From Chelatococcus sambhunathii (GTDB lineage: Bacteria > Pseudomonadota > Alphaproteobacteria > Rhizobiales > Methylopilaceae): 64,000 nt of DNA. Made by a program: the position numbers and the translations under genes. The notes under the pieces were generated by a model. It saw nothing but the letters and a program-made list of their open reading frames with translations. It was not told where the DNA came from and searched no databases. The DNA lies in assembly GCA_031316315.1 (NCBI GenBank), contig JADBEO010000021.1:1-64000 (forward strand), written 5' to 3'. This document shows positions 35,576 through 45,138 of the stretch, piece after piece. Each line of letters opens with the position of its first letter. The stretch's first letter is position 1.

Positions 35576-35969
35576 ATGCCTGACGCCGACGCCCCGATCA
35601 CGACGGAGCCGAACTACGGCCAGCTCCTGCACGCCAACTTGGAGCGCGTCTTCAACGCGGGATGCCGGCAAACGCGCCGCAGTCTTGGCGGACCTCTTCG
35701 TGGACGAGGCGATTATGTACGAGCCGACCGATATCGTGCGCGGGCCCGAAGCCATCTCGGCCGTCGCCGGCAAGCTGTTGGAGCAGTTCGGGCCGACCTT
35801 CCGGTTCAGCCCAGTCGGCGCGGCCGTCGGACACCACGGCCCGGGTTCGCTGCGGTGGCAGGCCGGACCGGATGGCGGCCCGGTCGCGGTTACCGGAACC
35901 GACGTCGTTGAAGTCGTCGGGGGCAAGATCGCGCGCCTCTGGGTGCTGCTGAACCCACCGGAAAGCTGA
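35576..35969 (+). pseudogene. SnoaL-like small protein, frameshifted
   Basis: The ATG at 35576 has an AAGGAG site 8 bases upstream and starts MPDADAPITTEPNYGQLLHA, ending in ...LERVFNA. From there the sensible sequence continues in another frame: GDAGKRAAVLADLFVDEAIM, then YEPTDIVRGPEAI, to the stop at 35967-35969 after RLWVLLNPPES. The joined product (about 130 residues) resembles SnoaL/NTF2-like proteins. A single base lost near 35660 explains the break. It is either a recent pseudogene or a sequencing error; a shorter product from the ATG at 35685 would lack the first helix. Confidence 0.65.
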
Positions 35970-36007
35970 GCGCCAAGTCTCGAAGCAACAGCGCGCTTGA
36001 GAATTTG

Positions 36008-37189
36008 TTACGCTTCGCTCCGCCCGACAGCGACGAGCGAGCTCGGGCCCGCGAAGCCGTTGAGCGGCGAGGACGCTTTTGCAGGGGTCTTCGCCATGCT
36101 CTTCTCGATGCGCTGGAACTCGGCCAGCGCCTGCCCGACCACCTGATCCATGTTGTAATAGCGGTAAGTCGCGAGCCGGCCGACGAAACGGACGTTGGGA
36201 GTCGACCTGGCCAAGGCCTGGTACCGTTTGTAGAGCGCCTGGTTCTCGGGCCGCGGGATCGGGTAGTAGGGGTCGCCCTCGGCCGTCGGGTACTCGTAGG
36301 TGACGGTCGTCGCATGGTGCTTCTGGCCGGTGATATGCTTGTACTCGCTGATGCGCGTATAGGCTTCGCTCATCGGATAGTTCACGGTGCCCGTCTCCTG
36401 GAACTGCTCCGCCTCGTGAGTCTCGTGCTCGAAGCGCAGCGAGCGGTAGGGCAGCTTGCCGAAGCGGAAGTCGAAGAACTCGTCGATTGGCCCCGTGAAG
36501 ATCAGATGCCGGTGGGGAATGACGTCCCGAACGTCGCGATAGTCGGTCCGCAGCATGATGTTGATGTTCGGATGGTCGAGCATCTTCTCGAACATCCGCG
36601 TATACCCATGCTTGGGCATCATCTGGTGGGCGTCGGTGAAGTAGCGGTCGTCCTCGTTGGTCCGTGTCGGCACGCGCGCCGTGACCGAGCTGTCGAGCTT
36701 CGACGGGTCGAGACCCCACTGCTTGCGGGTGTAGCCGCGGAAGAATTTTTCGTAGAGTTCTCGACCAACCTTCGAGACGACGACGTCCTCCGAGGTCTCG
36801 ACCTTCTCCACGGGCTCGGCTCGCGCCTCGAGGAAGCGCTGCGCATCCTCGTCGGTCTTCAGGTTCGCGCCATAGAGCGCGTTGAGCGTCGTCCTGTTGA
36901 TCGGAATCGGCACGCGCTTGTCGTCGATCTGGCCGACGACGCGGTGCTCGTAAGGGCGCCATTCGGTGAATTTCGACAGGTAGTCGATGATCGCGTCGGA
37001 ATTGGTGTGGAAGATGTGCGGGCCATACTGGTGCATCAGCACGCCCGCATCGTCGTAGCGGTCATAGGCGTTGCCTGCGATGTGCGGCCGCCGGTCGATG
37101 ATGAGCACGGTTTCGTCGCGCTGCGAGGCGATCCGCTCGGCCAGCACGCTGCCCGCAAAGCCGGCTCCGACGATCAGCCAGTCATACAT
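36008..37189 (-). CDS. glf: UDP-galactopyranose mutase
   Basis: A 393-residue flavoenzyme converting UDP-galactopyranose to UDP-galactofuranose. The N-terminus MYDWLIVGAGFAGSVLAERI binds FAD; PHIAGNAYD and GPHIFHTN follow. The middle has YTRKQWGLDP (substrate-binding Trp) and RYFTDAHQMMPKHGYTRMF; near the end are RFVGRLATYRYYNMDQV. The ATG at 37189 is used; the frame upstream belongs to the glycosyltransferase gene, whose stop it overlaps by 8 bases. It provides the donor sugar for galactofuranose-containing surface glycans, presumably used by the linked glycosyltransferase. Confidence 0.95.
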   Translation of the reverse strand: MYDWLIVGAGFAGSVLAERIASQRDETVLIIDRRPHIAGNAYDRYDDAGVLMHQYGPHIFHTNSDAIIDYLSKFTEWRPYEHRVVGQIDDKRVPIPINRTTLNALYGANLKTDEDAQRFLEARAEPVEKVETSEDVVVSKVGRELYEKFFRGYTRKQWGLDPSKLDSSVTARVPTRTNEDDRYFTDAHQMMPKHGYTRMFEKMLDHPNINIMLRTDYRDVRDVIPHRHLIFTGPIDEFFDFRFGKLPYRSLRFEHETHEAEQFQETGTVNYPMSEAYTRISEYKHITGQKHHATTVTYEYPTAEGDPYYPIPRPENQALYKRYQALARSTPNVRFVGRLATYRYYNMDQVVGQALAEFQRIEKSMAKTPAKASSPLNGFAGPSSLVAVGRSEA

Positions 37190-38393
37190 TGACGGCCTCC
37201 CTGGTCGAGGCCGGCTCCGAGAGCGCGTCGCCCAAGGCGCCCGCCGCGGCGGCGACATGGGCGTAGATCTCCGCGAAAGTGCTGTCCCAGGACGTATGCG
37301 CGAGCTTGCGATCGACTTTTTCGAGCCACGGCCCGCGGTCCATCTCCATGAGCGACTGCGCCACGCTCACGACGGAAGCGGCGTCGCCGGCGATCCGCAC
37401 GAAGCCGTCCTCGCCGTAGCTGCGCACGACGTCATTGACGGCGGTCGAGACGACCGGGACGCCTGCGGCCAGGAACTCCGGCGTCTTGGTCGGGCTGATG
37501 AACCTGGTCGACTCGTTGAGCGCGAACGGCATGAAGCCGACGTCCCAACCGCCGATGTAGTCCGGCAGGTCTTGGTAGCTGCGGGCCCCGATCCAGTGGA
37601 TGTTCGGCGCCTGCGGCAGGTCCGCCGGGTCGATCTTCACCACCGGCCCGACCATGACGAAGCTCCAGTCGGGCTTCGCCGCGGCGACCGCCTTCAGCAG
37701 GTCGCAGTCGAACCGCTCGTCGATCACGCCGAAGAAGCCGAGCCGCGGCCGCGGAAGTCCCGCCTGATCCTCGGGATCGCGCCGCCCAGGCTCGCGCCCG
37801 CGGCCGAAATGCGCGGCGTCGATCGAGCTCGGGAAGACGTGGATGTTGTCGTGACGATGCTTCTTCGCCTCGAACAGGCTGTGGCCGCCGGTGAACACGA
37901 CGTCGGCGCGCAGCATCAGCTCCTCCTCCAGCGCGAGGAGCTCCGGCGGCGCGCCCTTGAACGCCGACAGCTCGTCCATGGAGTCGAAGACCACGACGTC
38001 GGCGTGGAGGTGGCGGCTGAACAGCAGCGCCATCGGCGTGTAGTACCAGAAGATGCGGCCGAGCCCGGCGAACTCGGCGAGCCTCGCGTCCAGAAGCTCG
38101 CGCTGCGCGTGAACCTTGCCGCTTTCGCTGAGGCCATGCGGAAGAACGGGGACGCAAACCTCGAGGCCTTCGCCGCGGCGCGAGCGTCGAAGCTCCGGCG
38201 CGGCGACATCTTCGAAGATCGGCTCCTCGATAAAGACGACGGGGTGGCGCCGCGCGAACCGACTCAGCAGATGCTGGGGCCGCTGATAGACGAAATCCCA
38301 CCTGAGGTGAGAAAAGCAGATGACCGGCAGCCCGGCGATCGACGTGGCGACGTCCTTGTTCTCGGCCAGTTGAACTGATGATCCTTGACGCAT
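37182..38393 (-). CDS. GT-B-type glycosyltransferase
   Basis: A 403-residue protein with the features of group-1 glycosyltransferases. The N-terminal part ICFSHLRWDFVYQRPQHLLS is typical of a bacterial subgroup. The C-terminal Rossmann half has PRLGFFGVIDERFD, then IHWIGARSYQDLPDYI and the donor-binding FISPTKTPEFLAAGVPVVST with an E-x7-type Glu. No signal peptide or membrane segment is seen. It overlaps glf by 8 bases, so UDP-galactofuranose is the likely donor, though the acceptor is unknown. It diverges from the glycoside-hydrolase-like gene across a 226-base gap. Confidence 0.85.
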   Translation of the reverse strand: MRQGSSVQLAENKDVATSIAGLPVICFSHLRWDFVYQRPQHLLSRFARRHPVVFIEEPIFEDVAAPELRRSRRGEGLEVCVPVLPHGLSESGKVHAQRELLDARLAEFAGLGRIFWYYTPMALLFSRHLHADVVVFDSMDELSAFKGAPPELLALEEELMLRADVVFTGGHSLFEAKKHRHDNIHVFPSSIDAAHFGRGREPGRRDPEDQAGLPRPRLGFFGVIDERFDCDLLKAVAAAKPDWSFVMVGPVVKIDPADLPQAPNIHWIGARSYQDLPDYIGGWDVGFMPFALNESTRFISPTKTPEFLAAGVPVVSTAVNDVVRSYGEDGFVRIAGDAASVVSVAQSLMEMDRGPWLEKVDRKLAHTSWDSTFAEIYAHVAAAAGALGDALSEPASTREAVNV

Positions 38394-38619
38394 GCTCGCG
38401 CGCTCTCCGGGTTCGTCTGGCCGAGACGCTGAATGGCGGCTTGTGCGCGGCGCGACCGAAAGCCGGCGCCTTCGCCGACAAGGCTGAAACTGAAGTTGGC
38501 TGGTACGGTTCCTTGCCTTTCCCGACGGTGCGAAACCGTACCGAGACAGCCTCCGGGGGCTTGGCGGCGGCGCGGCCGGCCCATCTAGGCAACGTCAGGC
38601 ATCATCGCGGGAGGGCTTC

Positions 38620-39798
38620 TTGATCAATGACGCCGCGCGTTCGGCCGGCCTCCGCAGCTTCTTCATGGCAGGCTTCGAATGCGCCTCGCAGCGGCGTGCG
38701 GACGGCCGGCGCCTGGACCTGCTCGAGTCGACGGGACACGCCAGGCACGCTGCGTCGGACTACGCGATGGCGCTGCGGCACGGGCTGAAGTCGGCGCGCG
38801 ACGGCATGCGCTGGCACCTGATCGAGACCGCCCCTGGCCGTTACGACTGGTCGAGCGTCGCTCCCATGGCGGAAGCCGCGGCGCGGGCCGGCATGCAGGT
38901 GATCTGGGATCTCTGCCACTATGGCTATCCGGACCACGTCGACATCTGGTCCGCTGCGTTTCCCGAGCGGTTCGCCAGCTTCGCCAAGGCGGCGGCCGGC
39001 TACCTGACCAGCTTCAGCGACGACCCGCCGTACTTCTGTCCGGTCAACGAGATGTCGTTCTGGGCTTGGGCTGGCGGCGACCAGGCGCGGTTCAACCCGC
39101 GGGCCACGCGTCGCGGACCGGAACTGAAGCTGCAGCTTGCCCGCGCTGCGATCGCCGCGACGAGCGCGATCCGCGAGGTCGCGCCGGACGCGCGGTTCAT
39201 CGTGGCCGAGCCTTCGATCCACGTCGCCCCAAGCGGGGCTGGACCGAAATCGCGCGTGGAGGCGGAGGCTTACCGCCTCGCGCAGTTCGAGGTCCACGAC
39301 ATGCTCATCGGCCGCCGCAATCCCGAACTCGGCGGATCGGTCGAGACGCTCGACATCGTCGGCCTCAATTTTTACCCGGACAACCAATGGCGGCTCGGCC
39401 GCGCGACCATCCCCTTCGGCCACCATGATTACCGGCCGTTCCGCGAGATGCTGCTCGAGACCTACGAGCGGTACCGACGGCCGGTCATCGTCTCGGAGAC
39501 CGGCGCGGAGGGCTCGGCCCGAGCCTCCTGGCTGCACTACGTCGCGGGGGAAATCGCCGCCGCGATCGACGCCGGCGCGCCGGTCGAAGGCTTGTGCCTC
39601 TACCCTGTGCTCGATTATCCCGGCTGGGCGAACGACCGGCTCTGCGAAGTCGGCCTGTTCGGGCAGCCAGAGGCGGACGGCGGGCGCAAAGTCTACCAGC
39701 CGCTCGCGGAGGAACTCGCCCGGCAGACGGCGCGCTTTACGGCGCGGTCCGGCGACGAGACTGGCCGGGTCGTGCCGCTGAGGCGCGACGCCTCATGA
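38620..39798 (+). CDS. Clan-A (GH1-like) glycoside hydrolase-type protein
   Basis: A 392-residue TIM-barrel protein. The acid/base motif is in FCPVNEMSFWAW (Asn-Glu) and the nucleophile motif in PVIVSETGAEG. The sequence RDGMRWHLIETAPGRYDWSS is typical of family 1-like barrels, but the protein is shorter than classical beta-glucosidases. There is no signal peptide, so it acts in the cytosol, perhaps trimming or transferring sugars during glycan assembly. The TTG at 38620 is used because GGGAGGG lies 5 bases upstream; the first in-frame ATG is 45 bases later. Its stop overlaps the ABC transporter start by 4 bases. Confidence 0.75.
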   Translation: MINDAARSAGLRSFFMAGFECASQRRADGRRLDLLESTGHARHAASDYAMALRHGLKSARDGMRWHLIETAPGRYDWSSVAPMAEAAARAGMQVIWDLCHYGYPDHVDIWSAAFPERFASFAKAAAGYLTSFSDDPPYFCPVNEMSFWAWAGGDQARFNPRATRRGPELKLQLARAAIAATSAIREVAPDARFIVAEPSIHVAPSGAGPKSRVEAEAYRLAQFEVHDMLIGRRNPELGGSVETLDIVGLNFYPDNQWRLGRATIPFGHHDYRPFREMLLETYERYRRPVIVSETGAEGSARASWLHYVAGEIAAAIDAGAPVEGLCLYPVLDYPGWANDRLCEVGLFGQPEADGGRKVYQPLAEELARQTARFTARSGDETGRVVPLRRDAS

Positions 39799-41645
39799 GC
39801 GTCGCCCAGACCGCGGATGAGATACGCGCCGAGGCTCCGGCCGCGGCGGCCCATACGAAGAGCCGCGACGACGGCCTCGCCGCCGCGCTCGCGAGCCCTC
39901 TCGCCTTCCTCTGGCGCTACGTCCGGCTCTGGCCCGGCCATTTCATTGCGCTGACGAGCGTCGTCTTCGCGGCCTCGCTCGCCGGCGTCGCCTCGCAATA
40001 CGGCATGAAGCTTCTGGTCGACGCGATGGCCGCGCCGCCCGCGGGCAACGTCGCGGTCTGGTACGCGCTGGCCTTCTTCGTCGGCCTGTTCGCGCTCGAA
40101 GCCGCGCTCTGGCGCGTCAGCGGCTGGCTCGGCTGCCGCACGTCGGTCGGCGTTGGGGTCGACGTCCGCCTCGACCTGCTGAACTACGCGACCGGCCACC
40201 CGATGCGCTTCTTCCAGGAGCAGCGGGCTGGCTCCCTCGGGCACCGCATCACCTCGACGGCCGGCGACTTTGGCGCAATGATCAACAAGCTGACCTGGAA
40301 CGTCGCGCCGCCGGTGGTCAACTTCTTCGGCGCCTTCGTGATCTTCCTCACGATCGACGCCGCGATGGCGCTGGCGCTCGCCGGTTTCGCCGCCGCCATC
40401 ACACTCGGCCTCTATGTCTTCAGCGTGCGTGGCCGTCCGCTGCACCGCCGCTACGCCGAGCACGCCGGCCATGTCGGCGGCGAGATGGTCGATCTCCTCA
40501 GCAACATCTGGGCGGTCAAGGCCTTCGCCGCCGGCGCGCGGGAGCGCGCAAGGCTGCGCTCAAGCTTCGACGCGGAGGCCGAGGCGCAGCGCCGCAGCTG
40601 GATGTTCACCGAGAAGGCGCGCGTGCTGCACGACGTGCTGCTCTGGATCATGGCCGGCGGAATGCTGGTCTGGGCGATCGTCAAATGGCAGGCGGGCGCT
40701 GCTTCCGGAGGCGACGTGGTCGTGATCTCGACGCTCGTCTTCCGTATCCTGCACGGGTCGCGCGATCTGGCGCTCGCGCTGGTCGAGATCGAGCAGCACG
40801 TTAATTACCTCGCCGAGACGCTTCGCGTGCTAGGCGCGCCGCACGAGGTGGTGGACGCTCCCGCCGCCCGGCCCTTCGCCCCCGCAGGCGGCGCCGTGCG
40901 GTTCGAGAACGTGACCTTCGCCTATGGCGGGCCTCGCCCCGTGCTCAAGGGCTTCAGCCTCGATATTCCGGCTGGCCAGAAGGTCGGCGTGGTCGGCCCG
41001 TCCGGCGCAGGCAAGTCGACCATCATCCACCTCGTCCAGCGTCTCCACGACGTGGAACGCGGCCGTGTGCTGATTGACGGCCAGGACGCTCGGACGCTCA
41101 CGCAGGAGTCGCTGCGCTCGGCGATCGCCGTGGTGCCGCAGGAGATCTCGCTGTTCCACCGGAGCGTGATGGAGAACATCCGCTTCGGGCGTCCGGACGC
41201 GAGCGAAGACGACGTCCGCGCCGCCGCCGCCGCCGCCCAGTGCGGCTTCATCGACGACCTGCCGGAAGGCTACGACACGATCGTCGGCGATCGCGGCGCA
41301 AAGCTGTCCGGCGGCCAGCGGCAGCGCGTCGGCATCGCCCGCGCGATCCTGAAGGACGCACCGATCGTCATCCTCGACGAGGCGACCTCGGCGCTCGACA
41401 CCGAGTCCGAGATCGAGGTCCAGCGGGCGCTGGACAGGCTGACCGCGGACCGCACCGTCATCGCTGTCGCGCACCGGCTGTCTACGCTTTCGAGCTTCGA
41501 TCGCATCGTCGTGCTGATCGACGGCGCGGTGGCCGAAGACGGCTCGATCGAGGAGCTCATCGTAAAGGATGGCGTCTTCGCCCGCATGTCGCGGCTGCAG
41601 GTGCGCGGCATCTCGGTCGACGTCGCCCTCGAGGAGACGCGCTAG
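39795..41645 (+). CDS. ABC exporter with fused membrane and ATPase domains
   Basis: A 616-residue half-transporter. About six membrane helices span residues ~30-320 (e.g. FIALTSVVFAASLAGVASQY, VVNFFGAFVIFLTIDAAMAL). The ATPase domain follows: Walker A GPSGAGKST, Q-loop VVPQEIS, signature LSGGQRQR, Walker B IVILDEATSAL and the H-loop in VIAVAHRLS. The start ATG at 39795 overlaps the previous stop (ATGA); longer frames upstream are shadows. MsbA-type proteins flip lipid-linked or hydrophobic substrates outward. Next to glf and a glycosyltransferase, a glycolipid or glycan export role is likely; this is inference. Confidence 0.88.
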   Translation: MSVAQTADEIRAEAPAAAAHTKSRDDGLAAALASPLAFLWRYVRLWPGHFIALTSVVFAASLAGVASQYGMKLLVDAMAAPPAGNVAVWYALAFFVGLFALEAALWRVSGWLGCRTSVGVGVDVRLDLLNYATGHPMRFFQEQRAGSLGHRITSTAGDFGAMINKLTWNVAPPVVNFFGAFVIFLTIDAAMALALAGFAAAITLGLYVFSVRGRPLHRRYAEHAGHVGGEMVDLLSNIWAVKAFAAGARERARLRSSFDAEAEAQRRSWMFTEKARVLHDVLLWIMAGGMLVWAIVKWQAGAASGGDVVVISTLVFRILHGSRDLALALVEIEQHVNYLAETLRVLGAPHEVVDAPAARPFAPAGGAVRFENVTFAYGGPRPVLKGFSLDIPAGQKVGVVGPSGAGKSTIIHLVQRLHDVERGRVLIDGQDARTLTQESLRSAIAVVPQEISLFHRSVMENIRFGRPDASEDDVRAAAAAAQCGFIDDLPEGYDTIVGDRGAKLSGGQRQRVGIARAILKDAPIVILDEATSALDTESEIEVQRALDRLTADRTVIAVAHRLSTLSSFDRIVVLIDGAVAEDGSIEELIVKDGVFARMSRLQVRGISVDVALEETR

Positions 41646-41652
41646 CGCGCTA

Positions 41653-42303
41653 TCACATCGCCTCGCAGCCGCAGGAGAGCGCCGCCAGCTTTCGCTTGTC
41701 GCGGACGGTGATGCGCCTGTGCTGGCAGACGATCGCGCGCTCGCCTTCGAGCATGTGCAGACCGGTCGTCACGCTGGCGCGGCGGACGCCGTGCACGTCG
41801 GCGAGCCGCCGGTGGGTGATGTCGATGCGGTCCGCGCCGAGCAGGTCGCTCGCTTGGAGCAGCCAACGGGCGAGGCGTTGCTCGACGGAATGCAGCGCAA
41901 CACATGCGCAGAGCCTTTCCGTCGAGGCGATCCTGCGCGTCGCATAGGCGCCCATCGCGCTCCAGAGCCTTTGGTCGTGCCCGGCCTCGCGGCGGAAGCC
42001 GGCCGCCGAAATCGAGACGCCGCTCACTGCGCTCAGCGCGATCGAGTCGCCGCTCGCGACCGCCGGGCCCAGCACCGCCGCATAGCCGACGACGCCGCCG
42101 GCGCCGACCAGGCCGGCTCCGGCTACGGCCCCCACAGGCGGCCGTTCAAGGATCGCGACCAGGCCCTTATGCGGGAGAAACATTCGCTCGATGTTCGCTC
42201 CAGCCGCGATCAGCGCCGATCCTTCACAGCACTCGAATTGCTCGGCGTCCAGAGCGCGGGCCGGCGAGACCTCGATCGTCGCCGGGCCGATACGGATGTT
42301 CAT
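41653..42303 (-). CDS. Crp/Fnr-family transcriptional regulator, divergent N-terminal domain
   Basis: A 216-residue regulator. The N-terminal half has the beta-roll pattern of cyclic-nucleotide-binding-like domains (MFLPHKGLVAILERPPVGAV, VVGYAAVLG) but not the conserved phosphate-binding cassette, so cAMP binding is unlikely. The helix-turn-helix is near the C-terminus in ITHRRLADVHGVRRASVTTG. The ATG at 42303 (MNIRIGPATIEV) is used; the upstream frame is Arg-rich and unlikely to be coding. It converges on the ABC gene (7-base gap) and diverges from the second Crp-like gene. Targets unknown. Confidence 0.82.
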   Translation of the reverse strand: MNIRIGPATIEVSPARALDAEQFECCEGSALIAAGANIERMFLPHKGLVAILERPPVGAVAGAGLVGAGGVVGYAAVLGPAVASGDSIALSAVSGVSISAAGFRREAGHDQRLWSAMGAYATRRIASTERLCACVALHSVEQRLARWLLQASDLLGADRIDITHRRLADVHGVRRASVTTGLHMLEGERAIVCQHRRITVRDKRKLAALSCGCEAM

Positions 42304-42574
42304 CGGGCAACTTCCAACGCCTGCTGGCGGCCAACGCGCCTTGACCCAAGGTAAGAACTGACCTTGCCGATTGTTCCTGCGCGCGCGGTTGGGCGCTTTG
42401 CCCGATACGAACGCCGCCCGGCGTCGAAGCCGCATCGGCGAGTTCAAGGTCGCCAGCGGCTCCTCGCGGCTTCGAGCCGAACACCGCGCTGTGGTGATGG
42501 CTCGACTCTTGCGTCGGTCAGCCACAACGCGCCGCTTCCATAGGGCGGGTGAGAACGATCGAAGTGCAGCGTCA

Positions 42575-43324
42575 ATGGCCGATATGATTGCGTCAGTCGG
42601 AGCGCACGAGCAGAAACTCGGCGCGATGTTGGTCTCCGCGAGGCGGGCTCGCCCAGGCGGATCCGCCCTCCTCCTTGAGGGCCTCACCGAAAGCGAGATC
42701 GAGCGGGTCAACAGCGCCGGCAAGCGAAGGGTCATCTATCGCGGCGCGACGCTTTTCCGCCAGGACAGCGCGCAGGACGGAATCTTTCTGATCGAGAGCG
42801 GGCGCATCAAAGTATTTTACGTCGCGCGGACCGGACGCGAGATCACGCTGGCCTATTGGCATCCTGGGAATTTCGTCGGCGGGCCGGATGTCTTCAGCAA
42901 GAGCACCCATGTCTGGTCTGGCGTCGCGGCTCTCAACAGCAGCGTTCTCTACCTTCCCGGAGACGTACTGCGCGAGATGGTCAGCGAAATCCCCGCGCTG
43001 GCCATCAACGTCATCCGTGGCCTCAGCTTCAAAGGCCGTTGCTACTCCATGCTTGCCCAGATGCTTGGAACGCATTCGCCGTCCGAGCGTCTCGCGCATT
43101 TGCTCTTGCAACTGATGGAGCTTTACGGCGTCGAAGAGCCCAAGGGAACTCTGATCGCGGCCTCCTTCACGCACGCCGACATAGCGCACATGATCGGCGT
43201 GACGCGGCAGTGGGTGACCAAAGCTCTGAAGCAACATGCCGAAGCCGGCATACTCTGCACGCATGGCGCGAGCATTGTGGTGAGGGATCCGGGCGCCCTG
43301 AAGGATCTCAGCGAAGGCCAGTGA
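42575..43324 (+). CDS. Crp/Fnr-family transcriptional regulator
   Basis: A 249-residue protein. The sensor domain (about 35-150) includes LFRQDSAQDGIFLIESGRIK and GREITLAYWHPGNFVGGPDV. The C-terminal winged helix has ASFTHADIAHMIGVTRQWVT as recognition unit. There is no cysteine cluster at the N-terminus, so it is not an FNR-type iron-sulfur sensor. The ATG at 42575 starts the conserved region; upstream in-frame sequence looks non-coding. It is divergent from the other Crp-like gene, so the 271-base gap between them probably carries operators for one or both. Confidence 0.85.
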   Translation: MADMIASVGAHEQKLGAMLVSARRARPGGSALLLEGLTESEIERVNSAGKRRVIYRGATLFRQDSAQDGIFLIESGRIKVFYVARTGREITLAYWHPGNFVGGPDVFSKSTHVWSGVAALNSSVLYLPGDVLREMVSEIPALAINVIRGLSFKGRCYSMLAQMLGTHSPSERLAHLLLQLMELYGVEEPKGTLIAASFTHADIAHMIGVTRQWVTKALKQHAEAGILCTHGASIVVRDPGALKDLSEGQ

Positions 43325-43573
43325 ACTTGGCGCCGATCGTGGGCTCGTACACGACCGTCGCGGAGCGCCGAGCGCTGTTTCGGCTCGGCTCGCTGCACGC
43401 CCTGTTCATCAGGGACGAGAGCGGCGACTACCGGTCTGGTTCCGGCGCCTGAGATGCTCTCGATCGATCAGTCAGACGAGGCCAACGGGTCGCTGGTCCG
43501 GTGCGAGGACGTGAACCGCCGGGGTTTGTCCGCAATGGTGTACCGCGTCGCCCGCGCCGGTTCGACCCGCCGG

Positions 43574-45070
43574 TCAGGCCAACTGGCCGCGCAGGCGTTC
43601 GTGGAACGCGGTGCTGCGCTGATCGAGGCCGGTGAAGGTCACGATGCTTCCGCGGGCTTGATATTTGGTCTCCACCGAATCCAGCGCCGCGACGGTGGAG
43701 GCGTCCCAGATCTGTGAATGGGTGAGGTCGATCGTCACCTGGGCGGGGTCCTCGCCATAGGAGAACCGGCCGACCAGATCGTTGCTGCTGCCGAAGAACA
43801 GCGGCCCGTACACCGTGTAGCGCACCGAGGCGCCGTCGGCGCTCGGGGTGCGCTCGACGCGGATGACATGGGCGACGCGGCGCGCGAACAGCACCATGGC
43901 GAGCAGCGCGCCGCTGGCGATGCCGAGGGCGAGATTGCCGGTCGCCACCGTCACGATCGTGGTGAGCGCCAGCACCAGCGTCTCGGAGACCGGCATGCGC
44001 TTGAGGGTCGACGGCGCGACGCTGCGCCAGTTGAAGGTCCTGATCGCGACGATCATCATCACGGCGGCGAGCGCGACCATCGGGATCTGCGCCATCAGAT
44101 CGCTCAGCACAGTCACCAGCGCCAGCATGACGATCGCCGCCACCGCGGTCGAAATCCGCGTCCTGCCGCCGCCGAACTTCACGTTAACGACGGTTTGGCC
44201 GATCATCGCGCAGCCGGCGACCCCGCCATAAAAGCCCGAGGCGATGTTGCCGAGGCCGAGCGCCCAGCATTCCTTGCCCTTGTGCGAGGGCGTGTCCGTC
44301 AGCTCGTCGACGAGTTTTGCCGTCAACAGCGTCTCGAGCAGCCCGACGAAGGCGATGCTCAGCGCGGTCGGCCAGACGATGCTCAGCGTCTCGAGATCGA
44401 GCGGAACCAGGAACGGCGTGAGGCCCGGAAGTCCCGGCGCCATGGAGCCTTCGCCGCCGACGTTCGGCACGGTTAGATTCCCGAAGATCGTGATCGCCGT
44501 CACGATCACGATGGCGACCAGCGGCGCCGGGATCGCTGTGGTCAGCCTCGGCGTCGCCAGCACGATCGCGACCGTCAGCGCGAACAGCGCGTAGACCGGC
44601 AACGACACATTGAGGACATGCGGAACCTGGGCGAGGAAGATCAGGATGCCGAGCGAGTTGACGAAACCGATCATCACCGAGCGGGGGATGAAGCGCGTCA
44701 TTCGCGCCAGCCCGAGCAGGCCGAACGCGATCTGCACGGCTCCCGCCAGTAGGACGGCCGGCAGGATGTAGCCGACGCCATGCGCTTTCACCATCGGCCC
44801 GACGACCAGCGCGACCGAACCCGCCGCGGCCGTCACCATGGCTGGGCGGCCGCCGAGCAGCGACATGATCAGGCCGAGCACGACGGAGGCGATCAGCGCC
44901 GATTTCGGGTCGACGCCGGTTATGAACGAGAACGAGATGACCTCCGGTATGAGCGCCAACGCCGTGACCGCGCCGGCGAGGGTCTCGCGCGTCAGGACGG
45001 CCGGCGATCTCAGCGCGGCGAGCGAGGACGAGCGGGCTTCGGGCGTCGTGGCCCCGGCATGGTCGGTCAT
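43574..45070 (-). CDS. SulP-family anion transporter with STAS domain
   Basis: A 498-residue membrane protein with about 10-12 hydrophobic segments. The family N-terminus is seen in LAGAVTALALIPEVISFSFI, and the middle has TKLVDELTDTPSHKGKECWA and GGVAGCAMIGQTVVNVKFGG. A cytoplasmic STAS domain occupies the last ~110 residues (QVTIDLTHSQIWDASTVAAL). SulP proteins carry sulfate, bicarbonate or carboxylates. It starts 68 bases after the formylglycine-generating-enzyme gene in the same direction. A sulfate role fits the sulfatase operon, but bicarbonate/sodium transport is common in proteins with this N-terminus and cannot be excluded. Confidence 0.88.
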   Translation of the reverse strand: MTDHAGATTPEARSSSLAALRSPAVLTRETLAGAVTALALIPEVISFSFITGVDPKSALIASVVLGLIMSLLGGRPAMVTAAAGSVALVVGPMVKAHGVGYILPAVLLAGAVQIAFGLLGLARMTRFIPRSVMIGFVNSLGILIFLAQVPHVLNVSLPVYALFALTVAIVLATPRLTTAIPAPLVAIVIVTAITIFGNLTVPNVGGEGSMAPGLPGLTPFLVPLDLETLSIVWPTALSIAFVGLLETLLTAKLVDELTDTPSHKGKECWALGLGNIASGFYGGVAGCAMIGQTVVNVKFGGGRTRISTAVAAIVMLALVTVLSDLMAQIPMVALAAVMMIVAIRTFNWRSVAPSTLKRMPVSETLVLALTTIVTVATGNLALGIASGALLAMVLFARRVAHVIRVERTPSADGASVRYTVYGPLFFGSSNDLVGRFSYGEDPAQVTIDLTHSQIWDASTVAALDSVETKYQARGSIVTFTGLDQRSTAFHERLRGQLA

Positions 45071-45138
45071 GCGTGATTCATCCGTCAGTCGAGAGACCAC
45101 CGAGGAGAGCGCGGTTTCAGGCGCCGCTCGGAGCAAGG

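Noticed and set aside
43321-43452. Small plus-strand frame starting GTGA at the stop of the second Crp-like gene
   Set aside because: 43 residues without a ribosome site or family; it could be real, but there is not enough support.
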